The translations under genes and the position numbers were made by a program. This document shows, piece after piece, positions 37,258 to 50,315 of a stretch of DNA of 64,000 bases. Origin of the DNA: Tetrahymena thermophila SB210 (taxonomy: Eukaryota > Ciliophora > Oligohymenophorea > Hymenostomatida > Tetrahymenidae); contig NW_002476463.1 of the NCBI RefSeq assembly GCF_000189635.1, positions 1,612,001 through 1,676,000 of the forward strand, read 5' to 3'. Under the pieces are notes generated by a model. That model saw nothing but the letters and a program-made list of their open reading frames with translations, searched no databases and had not been told where the DNA came from. The first letter of the stretch is position 1. Each line of letters starts with the position of its first letter.

Positions 37258-40200
37258 ATGAATAAATACACTCTTTAGCTTAAAAACAAAAAAATTCGAT
37301 AACAGTATGAGGCAGAGGATTTGTAAATATTGAAAATACACATTCGAAACATTGCTATTGTATTGACTATAACAGTAGTAGCTTAGATGATTATATTTAT
37401 CATACATGGGACTAGCAATTATAAAATTTATCTTTATTTTTCTTTATATCTAGTTGGTATTCTTACTACTTATTTAGTTTCTAAGTTTTTTTTGCGTTTT
37501 CTTCGAATATTTCATTCACTTAACGTACTCCTCTTTGCCAGTCTGATTTTATGGAGCTTTGTTGACTCTGAACTGAAATAATCAATAGAAAACGAAAAAA
37601 GCTTAACTCCTTTTGTGAGAGGAATCTTTCTTTGCACTCAGTTTTTTATTTTGAATATCTCAAGCTATTTTCCTTTTTAAGCTTTGATGTACGTATATTT
37701 AATCGTTTTATTACTTAGCGCTGCTTCCTAAAATCCACTTGTAGACGCCTTAAAGCTTATTCCGATGCTAATTGCTCTGATCTAAAAGGTAAGAATTTTT
37801 ATCCATATTTAATAAGATAATTTTCGAATTATATTTTTGGCATTAGTTTCATTGAGCTGAGAGTTAATATTTTGATTCCAAATTTAATTATTTTAGTCCA
37901 TAACAAACAAACAAAGGAAGTGTAAAGCAGTGAAAAAAAATTCTTATCAATAAATAATAAGTTGCAATTTTCAATTTAGGTTACAATTTTAAATATTTAA
38001 AAACCCAAATAAAGAAAATATTAAAAACGTTTACTCAAATCAATTAGTAAATAGTGGTTGTTTAATTGTTTGATTTTCTGGTTAACTTCTTAAGTTTCTT
38101 TTAACCTTCCAGTAGTTTAATTTTAAAAAAGAAATTAAATTTAAATTAATTAAATAGGTTTAATGTTACAGTTATTGTAAAAAAGAGGATTACATATTTA
38201 TTCTTTATTTATTTTTGATAATCAATATTTAAACTGATCAGCTAAGTTACTCAAACAATAACACCCTCAATCACTTATTTTTTTCTCTGATTTTGTTAAA
38301 AAAGAAAAAAATGAAATAATATTTAATTAAATATTTAGGGTTATTACGAAGACAAGGGTAAAAAGAGAAGATTTTTACTCCAAAAAAAAGACGATATCTG
38401 GGATCACCTTACAAATGAGCTTCTTCCAACCAGCTTGATTGTCGTAAAATGGGACAAACAGTCAAACAGAATAGAATTTTATTCTCAAAATAAGTAAGCT
38501 TAGAAAGTCTTCAAAATATAAAACACTGAAGATTTCAATGAGTTTTCTCGAAAATTTGTCTTAGAAGAGATTAATGATAAAATTGAGAGAAAAAGGTCCT
38601 TAAGAAAAAGCGAGATAAAATGGGAAGATACTTTGCTTTTTTAAATTTAAAATAAAATAGAACGTGAAAAATGTATTTTCGATAATTGTGAAGAACCTCA
38701 GTTGCTAAGCGATAAGGATCTATCAGAGAATAATTTTTTTCGCAAATTTGCTTAAACAATTAATTTAGATAATACATACAAAAAATCAGTTAGCACTGCG
38801 ACTCTAACGAACAGAAAAGCGTTATCACCTAAAAGCAAAATAAATATGATGGGAGACACCTATAATCTCAAGTAAGTAAAATTTAATTCAAAAAAAATAA
38901 ATTGAATAAGATAAAAATATCTTAACCAACAATGAATTCGTTATGAAATTATTTATAAAATCAATCATACTTTTAAAGCTAATTTAATTTTAATCTATTT
39001 CTTTCTTTTTTATATAAAAAAAAGTAAACTTCCAGAATATAAATTTTTTTATTTTACACTACAATTTACTTTCTCAAAAGTAATCTATCAAGATCAAATA
39101 GAGCTTGACTTTTATTAGATTAAAATAATTACAGAAAATTATTAATATTAAGTACATAGAATTTTACCTTTTAAAAATTACTCTTTCCCTTTTCTTCCCT
39201 TACATTTATATTTAACAAAAAGCTAGCTAAGCTAATTAATTTTTGCTAAAAATAAGAAAAAATATCTAAACCAAAAATAAATTCCACATTTCTAAATTAC
39301 AACTTTTCAAGTGAACAAAATAAAATCATTTTTTTAATTTCCAATCAACAAGATTCTAGGTAAATAAATAAAAAGCTAATAAATAATAGTCTTTCAAGGC
39401 AAAAATCTTTTTGCTAAATACAAATTTAGTACGAAGAACGAATATGATTAAGTGATGACATTTTATAAACTATTATTCAAATAGAAAAATAAAGACTATA
39501 TTCAATTTATACCTATTGAGTAAAATTAATTAAGTTTTTATATAAGCTTTGCCAAATTCTATCATTCATTATAAATTATTTATATTCCTTAATTAATTTT
39601 CTTGGAATAACCACATAAATTGCAAAATATTTTTAACTTAGATTAAATGAAAAAACTTTAATTTAGTAAATTAATAGTTGTTTGTAATCAGAGATAGATT
39701 TAATTAGCACCTTTATTTATTATTTTCACTCTTTTCTACCAAATAAAATGTTCTATATTTAATTTAAATTTTAAACATGTAACCTTTTATCACTTTAATC
39801 TTATAATTTGACAAAAATATTTATTATTTTTTAAATATTTTTGAGGGATATTTTAAAAGTTTTATCTGAATTTACTTTTAATTTAAAGCAGGTAAGAAAA
39901 GTAATTCTTAGGAAAAATAGACTACTTTTTAGGTGAACATAGACACTAAAATTTTGAGATAAGCGATGAACATGATAGATATTCAGTGAGACTAGGTGCA
40001 TATTTTTTAAACGAATGGTATGGAGTCATTTCGATTGAAAATGAATCATTCCGTGATAGATATATTCAGTAAAAGAATTAGTATTTAAAGCTTAGTAAGT
40101 AAGTCAATCAGAATTATGAGTATTTGCTACACTGCTCTCGCTTAAATATAAAAAATATTAGAGATTTGCATTAAAAATTTGTTTGTTCAAACGGAGCTTA

Positions 40201-42307
40201 ATAAAAAGGTTAAGCAAGATATAAAAACATAGGACAAATACAGTAAGAGATTAATTTAAACAACTATTTTTGTGATAGGAGCTCTGCCTCAGAAACTTAA
40301 AATTCTTTTAATGAGCCTATTAAAGAATGCTCTTCCTATCTAGAGAATAGAAGTCCTATTACTAATAATAAACAGAGACAAAATTTCCACCAAAATCATT
40401 CTTTGCCTCATAAAAGTAGCGATTAAAAAGAGGAAAATTTATAAAATGAATAATCCTTAAAAATTAAACATCTTTATAAGCAGAGACACTCTAATTCTCC
40501 ACCACCAACTTTTGGTAGCGATTACTTTCATGCAAATAGCAATAATTTTAAAAATAGTTACTCAGATTAAAATTAAAATTTCAGCAATCAGCATGAGTAA
40601 ATTTTTGAAGGCAGTAGCCCTAAGAATTTCAATATTAACCTTTTCACTAAATAGAATCGCAAAAAATCATCAATATTAATTTCGAGCGAGAATTAGAAAA
40701 ATATAAAAAGTAACTTTGTAGTATTTAGCGATTTGAATGCACCTGTTCCGAATAATAAGAGTAACGATGATAACTTTAATAGTAACAGTAATTTTGTGTA
40801 TAACTTGAATTAGTTATAAGCTACCTCTCACTAGACTAATTAGATCAATAAAAATATAGAACTATTAAATGATGCTAGTATTACACCTAAAAGTTAAAAA
40901 TAACTTAACTCTCCTTATTTTAAATTATCTAATGAGTATTAATTTGAAAGCACAAAGCCCATATACACAGCTATTTTGATGAAGATAGTTCTTTTAAATC
41001 AAATGCTTAAAGCTACTAAAGTTAATAAATAAAATAATTAACATGCTGAAGGTGAGAAAGTTAAGAGTCATAAAAAATCATCACTTAAGCAAGTAGTTTA
41101 AAATATTACATCTCTTTTCAGATACTCTCTAAGTGATAAAGGCTCAAATATTTCAATAACATATGATGAAAATTTACCAAATAACATAAACCAAGATTAA
41201 TCTAAACTCACTTAAATACTATTCAATAGTTTGCATTTGATGGTGATAAATACTTAACCTACACACGAATTATAACTCCACATTTCTTCACATGCTTGTT
41301 TGTCTGAAGGGGAGTTGATTACTCCTTTATCAAATTAAGATTTTATAAATAATAATAATAAGATTGTTTTAGATTTGAACAAAAACTAAGAAAAAGAAAA
41401 GCACGAACGGAATACTACATAAGAAAATGATAGGAACTAAGTCATAAAATTTACAATAAAATCTAGATTAATAGATGCAATTACTTCTAAAGTGCCAAAA
41501 TTTAAGGATTTGAACATAAGCATATTCGAAAATGGATTTGAATAAGTTTTTGCTAAAAGTGCTATTCCAGCTTGCTAGAAAATTATTTAAGAAATAGGAC
41601 CTTATTCTGCCATTAAGCTTTAGTTTGATCCTACAGATTGTACATTTTAAATAACATATTGTGTTTATTAAGATTTAGGAGTACTCATCAAAAGTTAAAA
41701 TGTGAGTAAAACTAACATAAAAAATAAAAATAATGCGATTAACCTAACTCCACTAAATTATAATTAATTTACATCTAACAACGCAGGTAGAAGAAACACA
41801 TAAAATACAGTACCAAGAGATAGAATGGAATCAAATCTTCATAAAAGCTACAACATCAACTAAAGTGAAGAAAATTTCTTAAAAACTAAAGATTTAAATT
41901 TTAATTAAATAGTAAGTAAATAAGTAAATCGTAGAACTATTTAGATATTAGAGAATTTTATTCCTATTAACAATCCTTAATAAGAAACTTTGAATCAAAT
42001 AAAAACTAATAATAATTTTTTGAATTCACCTACAAATTAAATTGAGAGTAGCTCAATGAACTAAAATGTAGTTTTCTAGCTAAAAAATTTTTAAGATAAG
42101 TAATTTTAAAAAATTCTGAAAAAATACACTCCTTCTTTTTCACTGGGATTGATTGATGGGAATGCCTTACCTCTATCAAACCAAAAAGAAAAATAATAAG
42201 AACTAAATAGCTCCCAAGAAATCTCTCAGAATTAGTAAAGAAGTCTTATCAATCATAACTCTGTTTCAAACATAATACAGTAGCATACAAATTTAACTAT
42301 AGACTGA
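37258..42307 (+). CDS. Five-span membrane protein with degenerate histidine-kinase-like core
   Basis: Exons 37258-37788, 38339-38871 and 39892-42307 join in phase to 1,159 residues; the introns are 550 and 1,020 nt. Residues 30-175 hold about five membrane spans (IAIVLTITVVAQMIIFII onward). The cytoplasmic part begins YYEDKGKKRR and continues with DIWDHLTNELLPTSLIVVKW (about 190-215), a segment I associate with ciliate sensor kinases. A long Q/N/S-rich linker follows. Near 750-815 sequence resembles the end of a dimerisation domain and the start of an HATPase domain: SLKQVVQNITSLFRYSLSDKG, then DQSKLTQILFNSLHLMV, where true kinases have D..KL.QIL.NLL.NA.KFT. The N-box Asn-Ala pair and glycine boxes are not visible, and I see no phospho-acceptor H-box or receiver domain. 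A pseudo-kinase sensor is inferred. Confidence 0.75.
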
Positions 42308-43024
42308 AAAAGCTAATTTTAGATATTTCAATTTATTAATCAAGATAAATTCATTCCTAACTTTATTTATTTATTTATTATTCTAATTTTTGAAAAAATA
42401 CAAATAAATTGAGTAAGTAAGTAAGTTAATTATTTAGAAATTTAATTCTGCAAGATAAACTTTCAAGAGAAAAGCACATTTATAATTTTAGCTTCCTTCC
42501 TTCCTTGCTTATTTGCTATTTACTTACTGATCACAATTACACAGCAAAATTTGTAAATTTCCTGAAATTATTTTTGTAACCAAAAAATGTAAAAAAAGAT
42601 CCCTAAAATCACAATTGATCAAATATTCTTTTACCAATTTATTTAAAAATAATTTATTTATTTATTAATTAATTAATTCAAACACAAATCACTCCACTCC
42701 CTTTTTTCAAATAAATAAATAAAATAAATTCTAATGTTAAATAATAAATAAATGTAATTTAATAATATTTTGTTTGTAAATAATTTTAATTACTTTAAAA
42801 AATATATCAATAAAATTTTATGCTTTTTATGATAAATCTAAAATTAATTTAATTTATGCTTAAAAATTTAATTTTTTATATAAAATAAAACAAAGAGAAA
42901 GTCAGAAAAAGTTATAAATATTTTGATTTTTAAATTATAGTTGTTAGATTATTAAAGCATTAAGGATAAATAAACAGACATATCTTATATTTTTCTTAGT
43001 ATTCTTTTTATTTCTTTTCTAAAT
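42308..43024. other. AT-rich convergent spacer
   Basis: Contains short TTTA, AATT and TTCC simple repeats. No gene recognised. Confidence 0.55.
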
Positions 43025-43636
43025 TCATCTAAATCTATAAACATGCCAAGCTGTAGCTCTAGGATGATATATTGAAATATCGTATTCGAAGTAATAATAA
43101 GCACGATAAACGAAAGAAATTAAATAACCAACTACAAATATTTTTAAGTACAGATTTAGATAAGACAAGCTTCTTCTAATCAACCTTTCGAACTCATCTT
43201 ATTTTTTTTCAAGAATATTCTACATCATTAATTTTTAGTTGCTTGGAAATAACTCACTATGACCACATTACTTTACTAAATCATGCAAATATTTATGATT
43301 TATATCTTTCTTTTGAATAATTGAAGCGATAAAAACCTAATACTTAGTTTCATCATTCTACAAGAAACTTTACAGTTATTTAGCACATAATTCATTATAA
43401 TAATCAATTTCAAACTTTTTTGATTGCTAAATATTTTGATTGCTTATCATTAAGGAATAATAATCTAAAAGTTTTTCATATGTGTCAATATTTGGACTTA
43501 TATCTTATAAATTGATTTTTGAAGAAATAACTGATGTTTTTTCTACATTGCTTGAACAAAACTTGTAGAGAATATTTCTCCTTTACAAAAAATGACAATT
43601 ATATTTGAAAATATTATAGATTCTTTTATTCTACAT
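43025..43636 (-). CDS. Unrecognised protein, probable mitochondrial, one C-terminal span
   Basis: Minus-strand frame from ATG 43636 to TGA 43025-43027, 203 residues, no intron. The N-terminus MQNKRIYNIFKYNCHFLQRR and then NILYKFCSSNVEKT is basic and serine-bearing, typical of a mitochondrial presequence. The middle is helical (YEKLLDYYSLM, HKYLHDLVKQCGHSEL). A hydrophobic segment near residue 165-180 (LKIFVVGYLISFVYRAYYYF) is probably one membrane span. The protein ends PRATAWHVYRFR. I do not know the family; it could be a ciliate-specific subunit of a mitochondrial complex, but that is inference only. Confidence 0.65.
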
Positions 43637-44038
43637 AACTTTTAATTAATTATTTATTGCTTTATATTTATAAATTATTATATAATTACACATATAACAT
43701 AATTACTTTGTCAATTCATTATAAAAAAAATTATTTTTAAAAGTAAGTACAAACATTTTTAAAGTTGTCTTTCAAAGAAATTAAACTAAAAAGGTAAAAA
43801 TATTTTTGAGATTTAAGGTTGTATTTGAATGATTTCATTATTTCTTCAGATTTATAAAAATTATGATTTTGAAAATAGTTCTTTAATTTTATTGCATAAA
43901 TTGATATTATTTTAAATGAAATATTTAATTTAATAGTAAGAATCAACAATCAATATATTTATTCATATTTAATATAAATATTCATAACATTTTATTCTTA
44001 GTTATTTATTTATACATATATTAATTCATATCAAAATA
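43637..44038. other. AT-rich spacer
   Basis: Spacer between two minus-strand genes. A 70-codon minus-strand frame here is lysine/phenylalanine-rich and looks like chance. Confidence 0.55.
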
Positions 44039-45577
44039 TCATGAATTATTATTCCTTATAACATGTGCTATTTTTTTTCTCATAAGGAATTAAGATTTCT
44101 TATTTGTGTCTTCTTTAAGCTTATCGTAACTATGGATGTAAGTTAATTCTAACACATTCACTTGCCTTGTGCTATCAAAATAGTATTTTTATACCTAAAA
44201 TACCGAAAATAGAGGGAAAAGGTATTCTTTTTCTTCAGGATATTCTGAAATAATAGAGATAGATCTAGGTCTATATTAGAATTCATCATCATTTTTATAA
44301 GAATGAGTTATTTCTAGTAAGAGTCTCTAGTCAGCAGGTTTTCTTTGTAAATAGCTGACAGCTTAAGTTTGATTTGAGGAAGTAGAAGTGAAAGCTGCCA
44401 TAACAATATATCTTCCAATATTTGTGGTATTTGTCAAGAAATGTCTCATTTAGTTTGAAATAGTAGTGCCTCTATATAACAAGAAACTTTTATTTTTATA
44501 ATCAAAGTAATTTTTTAATTCATTTCCATAATCTCCAAGGCCATTTCTGAACTCTTTCATTTCATCAAAATGAGTGAATCCTACACCAAAGTATCCTATC
44601 ATAGGTTTGAATGGCTTCAATACATTTTCATTGAGAGAGTTAAGAGCAGAGTTAAGAACACCATAAAACTAATTTCCTTAATCAGTGTACATCTTAAGGA
44701 GTGCCTTACTTTTGCTTTATACATCAGGTAGTTTAGTTATATTTGAAAACGAATCTTTGTAAGAACTCTCTAATTGATCAAATGTTTAGTTTGTGTATAA
44801 ATTGAACCCTTTCAATGTTTAAAGCACTTATATACCTTCATGAATTGATTTTTAGATAGATTCTAAGCTATACTTAGAAAAGTCTTACTTAACATAGTGT
44901 CTTTGAAGTTTCAAATAATCTTTATAATCATCCAAATAAAGTGGAATAAATTAAAAGGGAATTATATTGATAAATTAGAAAACAAGAGATTCGTTTTAGA
45001 AATAAGCTTAAAGATCTTATTCAGTAGTAATTAGCTAGGAATTTGATTGGATAATTTACTTCTCATCATTAGATAATTAATTTTATTCATTCTACCAATC
45101 TTCTGAATAGCATATTATTTTTTAGAAGTTGATAGTCTATTAGTTTTTGACTAAGTTTTGTACATCTATTAATTTTTATTTTGCTTATTCTACATTCAAA
45201 ATTACGTACAAATTGACAAACATGTTATCTAAACCTTTAATATCGCTGTAAAAAGTTTCATAGTCATCATACAACAAGAATGATACCTTAGTTTTTATTT
45301 ACTTAGATATTTTTTTACCTAATTTTTTATTTTTCTTCAAGTCTTATTCATTATCCAACCAATACACTACCTATCTAGATTTTATTTTATTTTCATGATG
45401 ATGTGTTCTATGATAATCTACATCTAAGTCTTCATCAGCTCTTATCATTTCTTTATCTTAAAGAAAAGAGAACAATGTTGCTTCATGATCACTCTCAAAT
45501 TATTCTGCCAAGCAACATCCTAAAATAGAGAGCAGATAAAGTATGAAAGCTACTTTAATTATTTATTTAGATATCAT
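44039..45577 (-). CDS. Secreted protein with ADP-ribosyltransferase fold
   Basis: Minus-strand frame from ATG 45577 to TGA 44039-44041, 512 residues, no intron. A signal peptide covers about 1-24 (MISKQIIKVAFILYLL then SILGCCLA). The middle is helical and acidic without a known domain. The C-terminal 200 residues carry the R-S-E set of arginine-type ADP-ribosyltransferases. Arg369 is in SFLLYRGTT, the STS triad is S398-T399-S400 in AAFTSTSSN, and E449-K450-E451 gives ExE in YPEEKEYLF. The family moves ADP-ribose from NAD to protein side chains, arginine when ExE is present. With a signal peptide it should act in the secretory path, at the surface or outside the cell; the target is unknown. 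All key residues are intact, so activity is plausible. Confidence 0.8.
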
Positions 45578-46434
45578 TTCAGAATATTTGATTTTTTGTT
45601 TGTTTATCTTTCAATTTCTAAATTTATATATATTTCACGCAGAATCTTTAGTTGAAAAATTAATGTAATTTCAAAGATAGAAAATAAAATAAAAAATCCA
45701 AGCTTAGAATGAAAGACTGTTTATGAAAAATAAAAAATCTATTAATACAAATTACTTGGAAGTAAATACAAAATGTTAAATGTCTTTCTTTTCATTCAAA
45801 AACGTAAAAATCGTTTTAAACAATTTAGTTAGTTATTATTTATTCTATAAAATGGTTTTAAATTGTAAATTTTAATTTATTTAATATAATATTTACTTTA
45901 CTTTTATCTAATATAAATAAATAAACATTTATTTCTCAAAAATATTTTTAAAAAAGTAATTTATAAAGTTTTAAAAATTAACAAATTTTTTTATGATGGT
46001 AAATAACTTTTTAACAGTAAATATTATAAACAAAAAATTTAATAAATAAATTTAAATTCATAAAAAATTTAATTCTTAATAATAAGCAAATAATTTAATA
46101 ATGCTAAAGTTTATTTTTTGCTTGATAATTTCTGGTTTTTTTGTCAACTTTCATTTCAAGATTTATTATTTTCAAATTTTAGAGTAAAATTTATTTATCA
46201 ATTAAATTTTCTTTGTAAGAAAATTGAAAATTAATTGGAAATATATATTTATAATTATTAAAACATCTAAACTAACATATTTGCTATTGTTAAAATGATT
46301 AAATAGCATAATTATAAACAACTACTTTTCAAACATTAAATATAATAAATATATAAATAAATTAAAGAATTTTAAGTGTACATTTTTGTTTTTTTTAGTT
46401 TTAATTAATTAATAAATAAATATTTTTTTAAACT
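45578..46434. other. AT-rich spacer upstream of the ADP-ribosyltransferase gene
   Basis: Intergenic, between the 3' end of the MORN gene and the start of the ADP-ribosyltransferase gene, so it should hold the latter's promoter. No specific motif identified. Confidence 0.55.
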
Positions 46435-48216
46435 TCAACTTTCTTCTTTGTTTAAATATTATTGCTTTTGTCCATTCATCCACTTTCCTTGGAAAACGAT
46501 ATCATTATTTTCAAGAAGTATTCCTAGTCCATTCTTTTAATCATTTTCCCATTCTCCTTGGTATGTTAGACCATTATTGTATTTGTATATTCCATATCCA
46601 TGTCTCTTGCCATTTTTAAAACTTCCTTCGTATGTTTCATTATTAGATGCTGTGTATAAACCATGACCAGTTTTTAAATCATTCTTCCATTCACCTTTGT
46701 ATGAGCTTCCAGTATGATAGTAATAAGTTCCATTACCTTGTTTTTTATCATACCAATAATTACCGAGGTATCTATCTCCGTTTTAAAATTTATACTCACC
46801 ATATCCATGTCTTTAATTATTAAGCCATTCTCCTTCATAAGAGCTTCCATCTTGGTATATAAACTTACCTTTACCATTAAAGGTACCTTGCTTAAATTGT
46901 CCTTCATATTTTTAATTGTTAAGTAATTTTAATTTTCCATATCCTTCTTTCTAGTCTTAGACCCATTCACCTTCATATTTCTCTTCTTTGTTAAAATATA
47001 AGGTACCAAAGCCATTTCGTTTTCCAGCAAAGAAATTTCCATCGTATAAATCAGTATTATTATAGTATAGGATTCCTTTTCCTTACATCTATCCTTCAAA
47101 CCACTCTCCTATATAAACATTTCCATCTTTATCATAGTAGCTTCCTTATCCATGAAATTTATCATTAGAAAATCCACCCTCATATCTTTCTCCTAATAAA
47201 TTTATAAATATTCCTTATCCATGTCTTCTATTACCATCAAAATCACCTATGTAAATACATCCATTACTCTAAATCTCAAGATCAGTCCTTTAATTAAGCT
47301 TTTGTTTGTAATTAATTACTTAATTTAACTCTAAATATTTCAAAACTTTTTAGTTTAATTATGGAGAAAATAAATTCTACAATTTTTGAAGTGCTTGAAC
47401 AAAATTTATTCTAAACATAGGATTAAAATTCATCATTTAAAATGCTACTTCTAGTACTTGTTTATATTCATTTTCATAAGTTAGCACAGGGAAAAATCCT
47501 TTTTTGCAATTTTTACTCAAAATGAAATTTTCCTGGACATCTAATTTACAGAGAAGACAAATGATAGCTCCAAGAGAATAATAATTGCTCTAAGAAGTAA
47601 CAAGTGTTAGAAAGTTTTACTCTTTAGGTAAAAAAGGATTATTTTTTTGTATCATTTACAAGGTATTAAAAGGAGAGCCTAAATTAAGAATTTTAATACT
47701 TAGATCTTGAGAAACTAATATGTTAGAAGGATTTAGTTACATTAAAACTTAGCTAGAATTGTGAATATCATTCAAACCAAATAGCAAATTTACAACAATT
47801 TGTAGTGTTTATTGAAAGGTAAGAGTATTTTCTTTTATAAATTAGCTTAAATTTTTCAAAGGTGAATATTCAATAATTAAAAAGTAACAATTATTTTTTA
47901 AATCACAAATTAAATCTCTATTTTAGAGTAAATATTAAGATTTTATTGTAATTGTTTGCACATCATAGAGCATCGCTTCATTGAAATCATCTTTGTCGTA
48001 ATGCTTGATAAACTTTATAAATACATCTTATTCTCTTCTGAAGTCGTAAGCAATCATTAAAGCACCAGAATCTGAAGCTCTCTCTATAGTTTTAATAGTA
48101 TAACCTCTTTGTTTTAAAAAATCTTGAGTTTCATAAATATTCTGAGCAGATATTTTATGCTTAAAAGGAACAAGAAAGTTTTTAATTGTTTGTAAATCTA
48201 ATTCAATCTTTTCCAT
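46435..48216 (-). CDS. Pseudokinase-MORN repeat fusion protein
   Basis: Minus-strand frame from ATG 48216 to TGA 46435-46437, 593 residues, no intron. Residues 30-290 follow the protein-kinase fold: FIKFIKHYDKDDF (beta-3/alpha-C region), YFLIIEYSPLKNLSQFI (hinge), LFGLNDIHNSSQVL then MQLNPSNILVS where a kinase has HRDLKPxN, and IKILNLGSPF where it has DFG. The catalytic Asp and the DFG Asp are missing, so it should be a pseudokinase. From about 310 to 585 there are roughly twelve MORN repeats of 23 residues, such as YEGEWLNNQRHGYGEYKF. MORN arrays bind membranes or microtubule-linked structures, and in ciliates and other protists they occur in cortical and ciliary proteins. Role as a scaffold is inferred. 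Confidence 0.9.
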
Positions 48217-49913
48217 ATTAATTTGTTTGATTATATTTTTTATTGCTTAAATATTAATAATAAGTATTTCTAATGTTTGCTTATAAAATAATCTTTTTTA
48301 ATCTAGACACTTTGTAATTGTTTATTTGTTCTTTTTACCATCAGATTTTCTGGTTTTAAGAATTATTTCTAATTTAAAGCAGTTTAAAGATTCCAAATAA
48401 AAATGTCTATAAAAATGTATTTTAAAAAAATTCAAAGTAAGCATTCATGCATTATTTATATAAATTTTCTACAATAGCACGTTATAAGATTTATTTATCA
48501 GAAAATATAAGAATAATTATAGATTGTTTGACTTTATATGTTATAAATCTTATTTGTTCTTCTTATTTGTGATTGTTTAAATATTTTTCAATCTATTTTA
48601 ACAAAGTATAAAAATTAAATGACTTACAAGGTATAAAATAATTATTATTTCGTCTACTAAACAAACAATAAAATACAATAATTTAATAAGAATCCATTAT
48701 TGATTTCTTTGTTTTGTTATTTTTTTTTAGATTGTTGTGCTTTTTGGTACAAAGAAATAAAAATAAATTTAAAAGTGAATGAAAAACCAGAAGAATAATG
48801 TTTAAAAATAAAACTATTCTTAAATATCTTTTGATTAGAATTAAACAGTAAATTAATTTAATCTATATCAACTAAAGGATTAAAAGGTAACATTTTTAAA
48901 TAAAAAATAATGTTATGGAAAAGAATTAATTACAATTAAAATGATATCTTTTCAAATTAAAAAAGATATCTCAAAAATAAAAAATTCTTAAGCGCAAATT
49001 AACTAAAATTCAACAATAAAATAAAAAGAATTAGTTATATTTTCTATATAATTTTAAATTTAATTGTAAAATATTTGTCTTATTTTTATCAATAAGGTTA
49101 AGTAGTTTAGATTTTAAATAAAATTAACTAAGTAAACAAATTTTAAGTTTTGTTAATTAATTTTGTTTTAATTTTATTTTCAATTATTCATCTAACTTAT
49201 TTAAATCATTTTGAAAGTTGAAATATTTAAAGAAAAATTTAATTTCTCATTTATTTATACTAAGCCTTAAAGAAGATCAAGATATGAAATTTTGAAAAAA
49301 TCATACTAATATTTCATAAAATATAAAAAAATTGTACATGACCTTAACATATCGGGGTTTGTCTACAATAAAATAAATTTGTTAAAATATAGGGGTAGTG
49401 ATATAAGGATTAAGAAAATATTAATTTTTAAAGCTAAAATGAAAATTCTACTACATTGGTATTAATTTTAATAAAAAAGAAAAAAAATTTTACAAATTTA
49501 ATAAATAGATTAAATATTTTTATAAAATTAAATACAAATTTTATCATAATTTATTTCATAAAATTTAATTATGATGCTTATTTCCTTCTAAATTTGATTA
49601 TTTTAAATTTTTTTCTTAAATTGATTAGAAAATATTTTAAATTATAGGATTTTTTAAGCAAATATTATTGGTTTAATCACATAAATAATGAAATATTTAT
49701 GTAAAATTACAATAAAAATAAAGAGTTCAGTAAGAAAGTATTGAGATATTAGATAAAAAATTGAATGTTCTAAATTTAATCATATTATTGATAGATTTTT
49801 AGTCACTATTTTGTTAAGTTTTAAAAAATATATATTTGCTTTTATTAATTAATAGTAAAAAGGTAAGAAAGCACCGAAAACAAATAAATTGCGTATACCC
49901 ATAAAAAAATCAT
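48217..49913. other. Long divergent intergenic region
   Basis: AT-rich DNA between the MORN gene start and the small Cys-rich gene. A slightly GC-richer patch near 49350-49400 (ATATCGGGGTTTGTC) stands out, but I cannot assign it. No gene recognised. Confidence 0.5.
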
Positions 49914-50315
49914 ATGAAAGTAGAAATTAAATCGATTAGCACGCTTTTAGCATTATTAATATTAGTAGGAACAATACCAGGAAGAGTAAATGGTGAAGAT
50001 TATTTTGTAAGTGAAATAATAAACTGCATTACTAAGGTGAGCTGCGTGTAGCAGTATAAAGTTTGTGCAGCTGATTAAACTTGTAGTACAATATTAAATG
50101 CTCAAAGTTAATGTAGAGTTAATAGCAATTGCAACTAAAATTCTAAATTAATTTGGGATCCGAATTGCTATTTAAAATGTGTTTAAACAAATAAAAATGT
50201 ACCATATAACAATTTAGTATAATGCAGCAGCTCTTAGTGTCATGCTCAATCATAACTTTTGAACCCAGTAATTATGATAACAGTGATATTATATTTTATA
50301 ATTTACTATATTTGA
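49914..50315 (+). CDS. Small Cys-rich secreted or membrane-anchored protein
   Basis: ATG 49914 to TGA 50313-50315, 133 residues, no intron. A signal peptide is clear (LLALLILVGTIPGRVNG, about residues 11-27). The mature part has ten cysteines in closely spaced pairs (INCITKVSCVQQYKVC, then TCSTIL, QCRVNSNCN, NCYLKCV, QCSSSQC), typical of a disulphide-rich surface domain. The last 18 residues are hydrophobic (IMITVILYFIIYYI), which suits either a C-terminal membrane anchor or a GPI-attachment signal. Ciliates carry many such small surface proteins; no specific function can be read. Confidence 0.7.

Noticed and set aside
43737..43949. Minus-strand 70-codon frame between two genes
   Set aside because: Lysine, asparagine and phenylalanine dominate; no signal peptide or domain; consistent with chance in AT-rich DNA.
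46674..46926. Frames on both strands within the MORN array
   Set aside because: Regular DNA repeats of the MORN units create open frames in other registers; the MORN frame itself is unambiguous.
49456..49647. Plus-strand 63-codon frame upstream of the Cys-rich gene
   Set aside because: Almost entirely I, L, N, K and F; no evidence of a protein.
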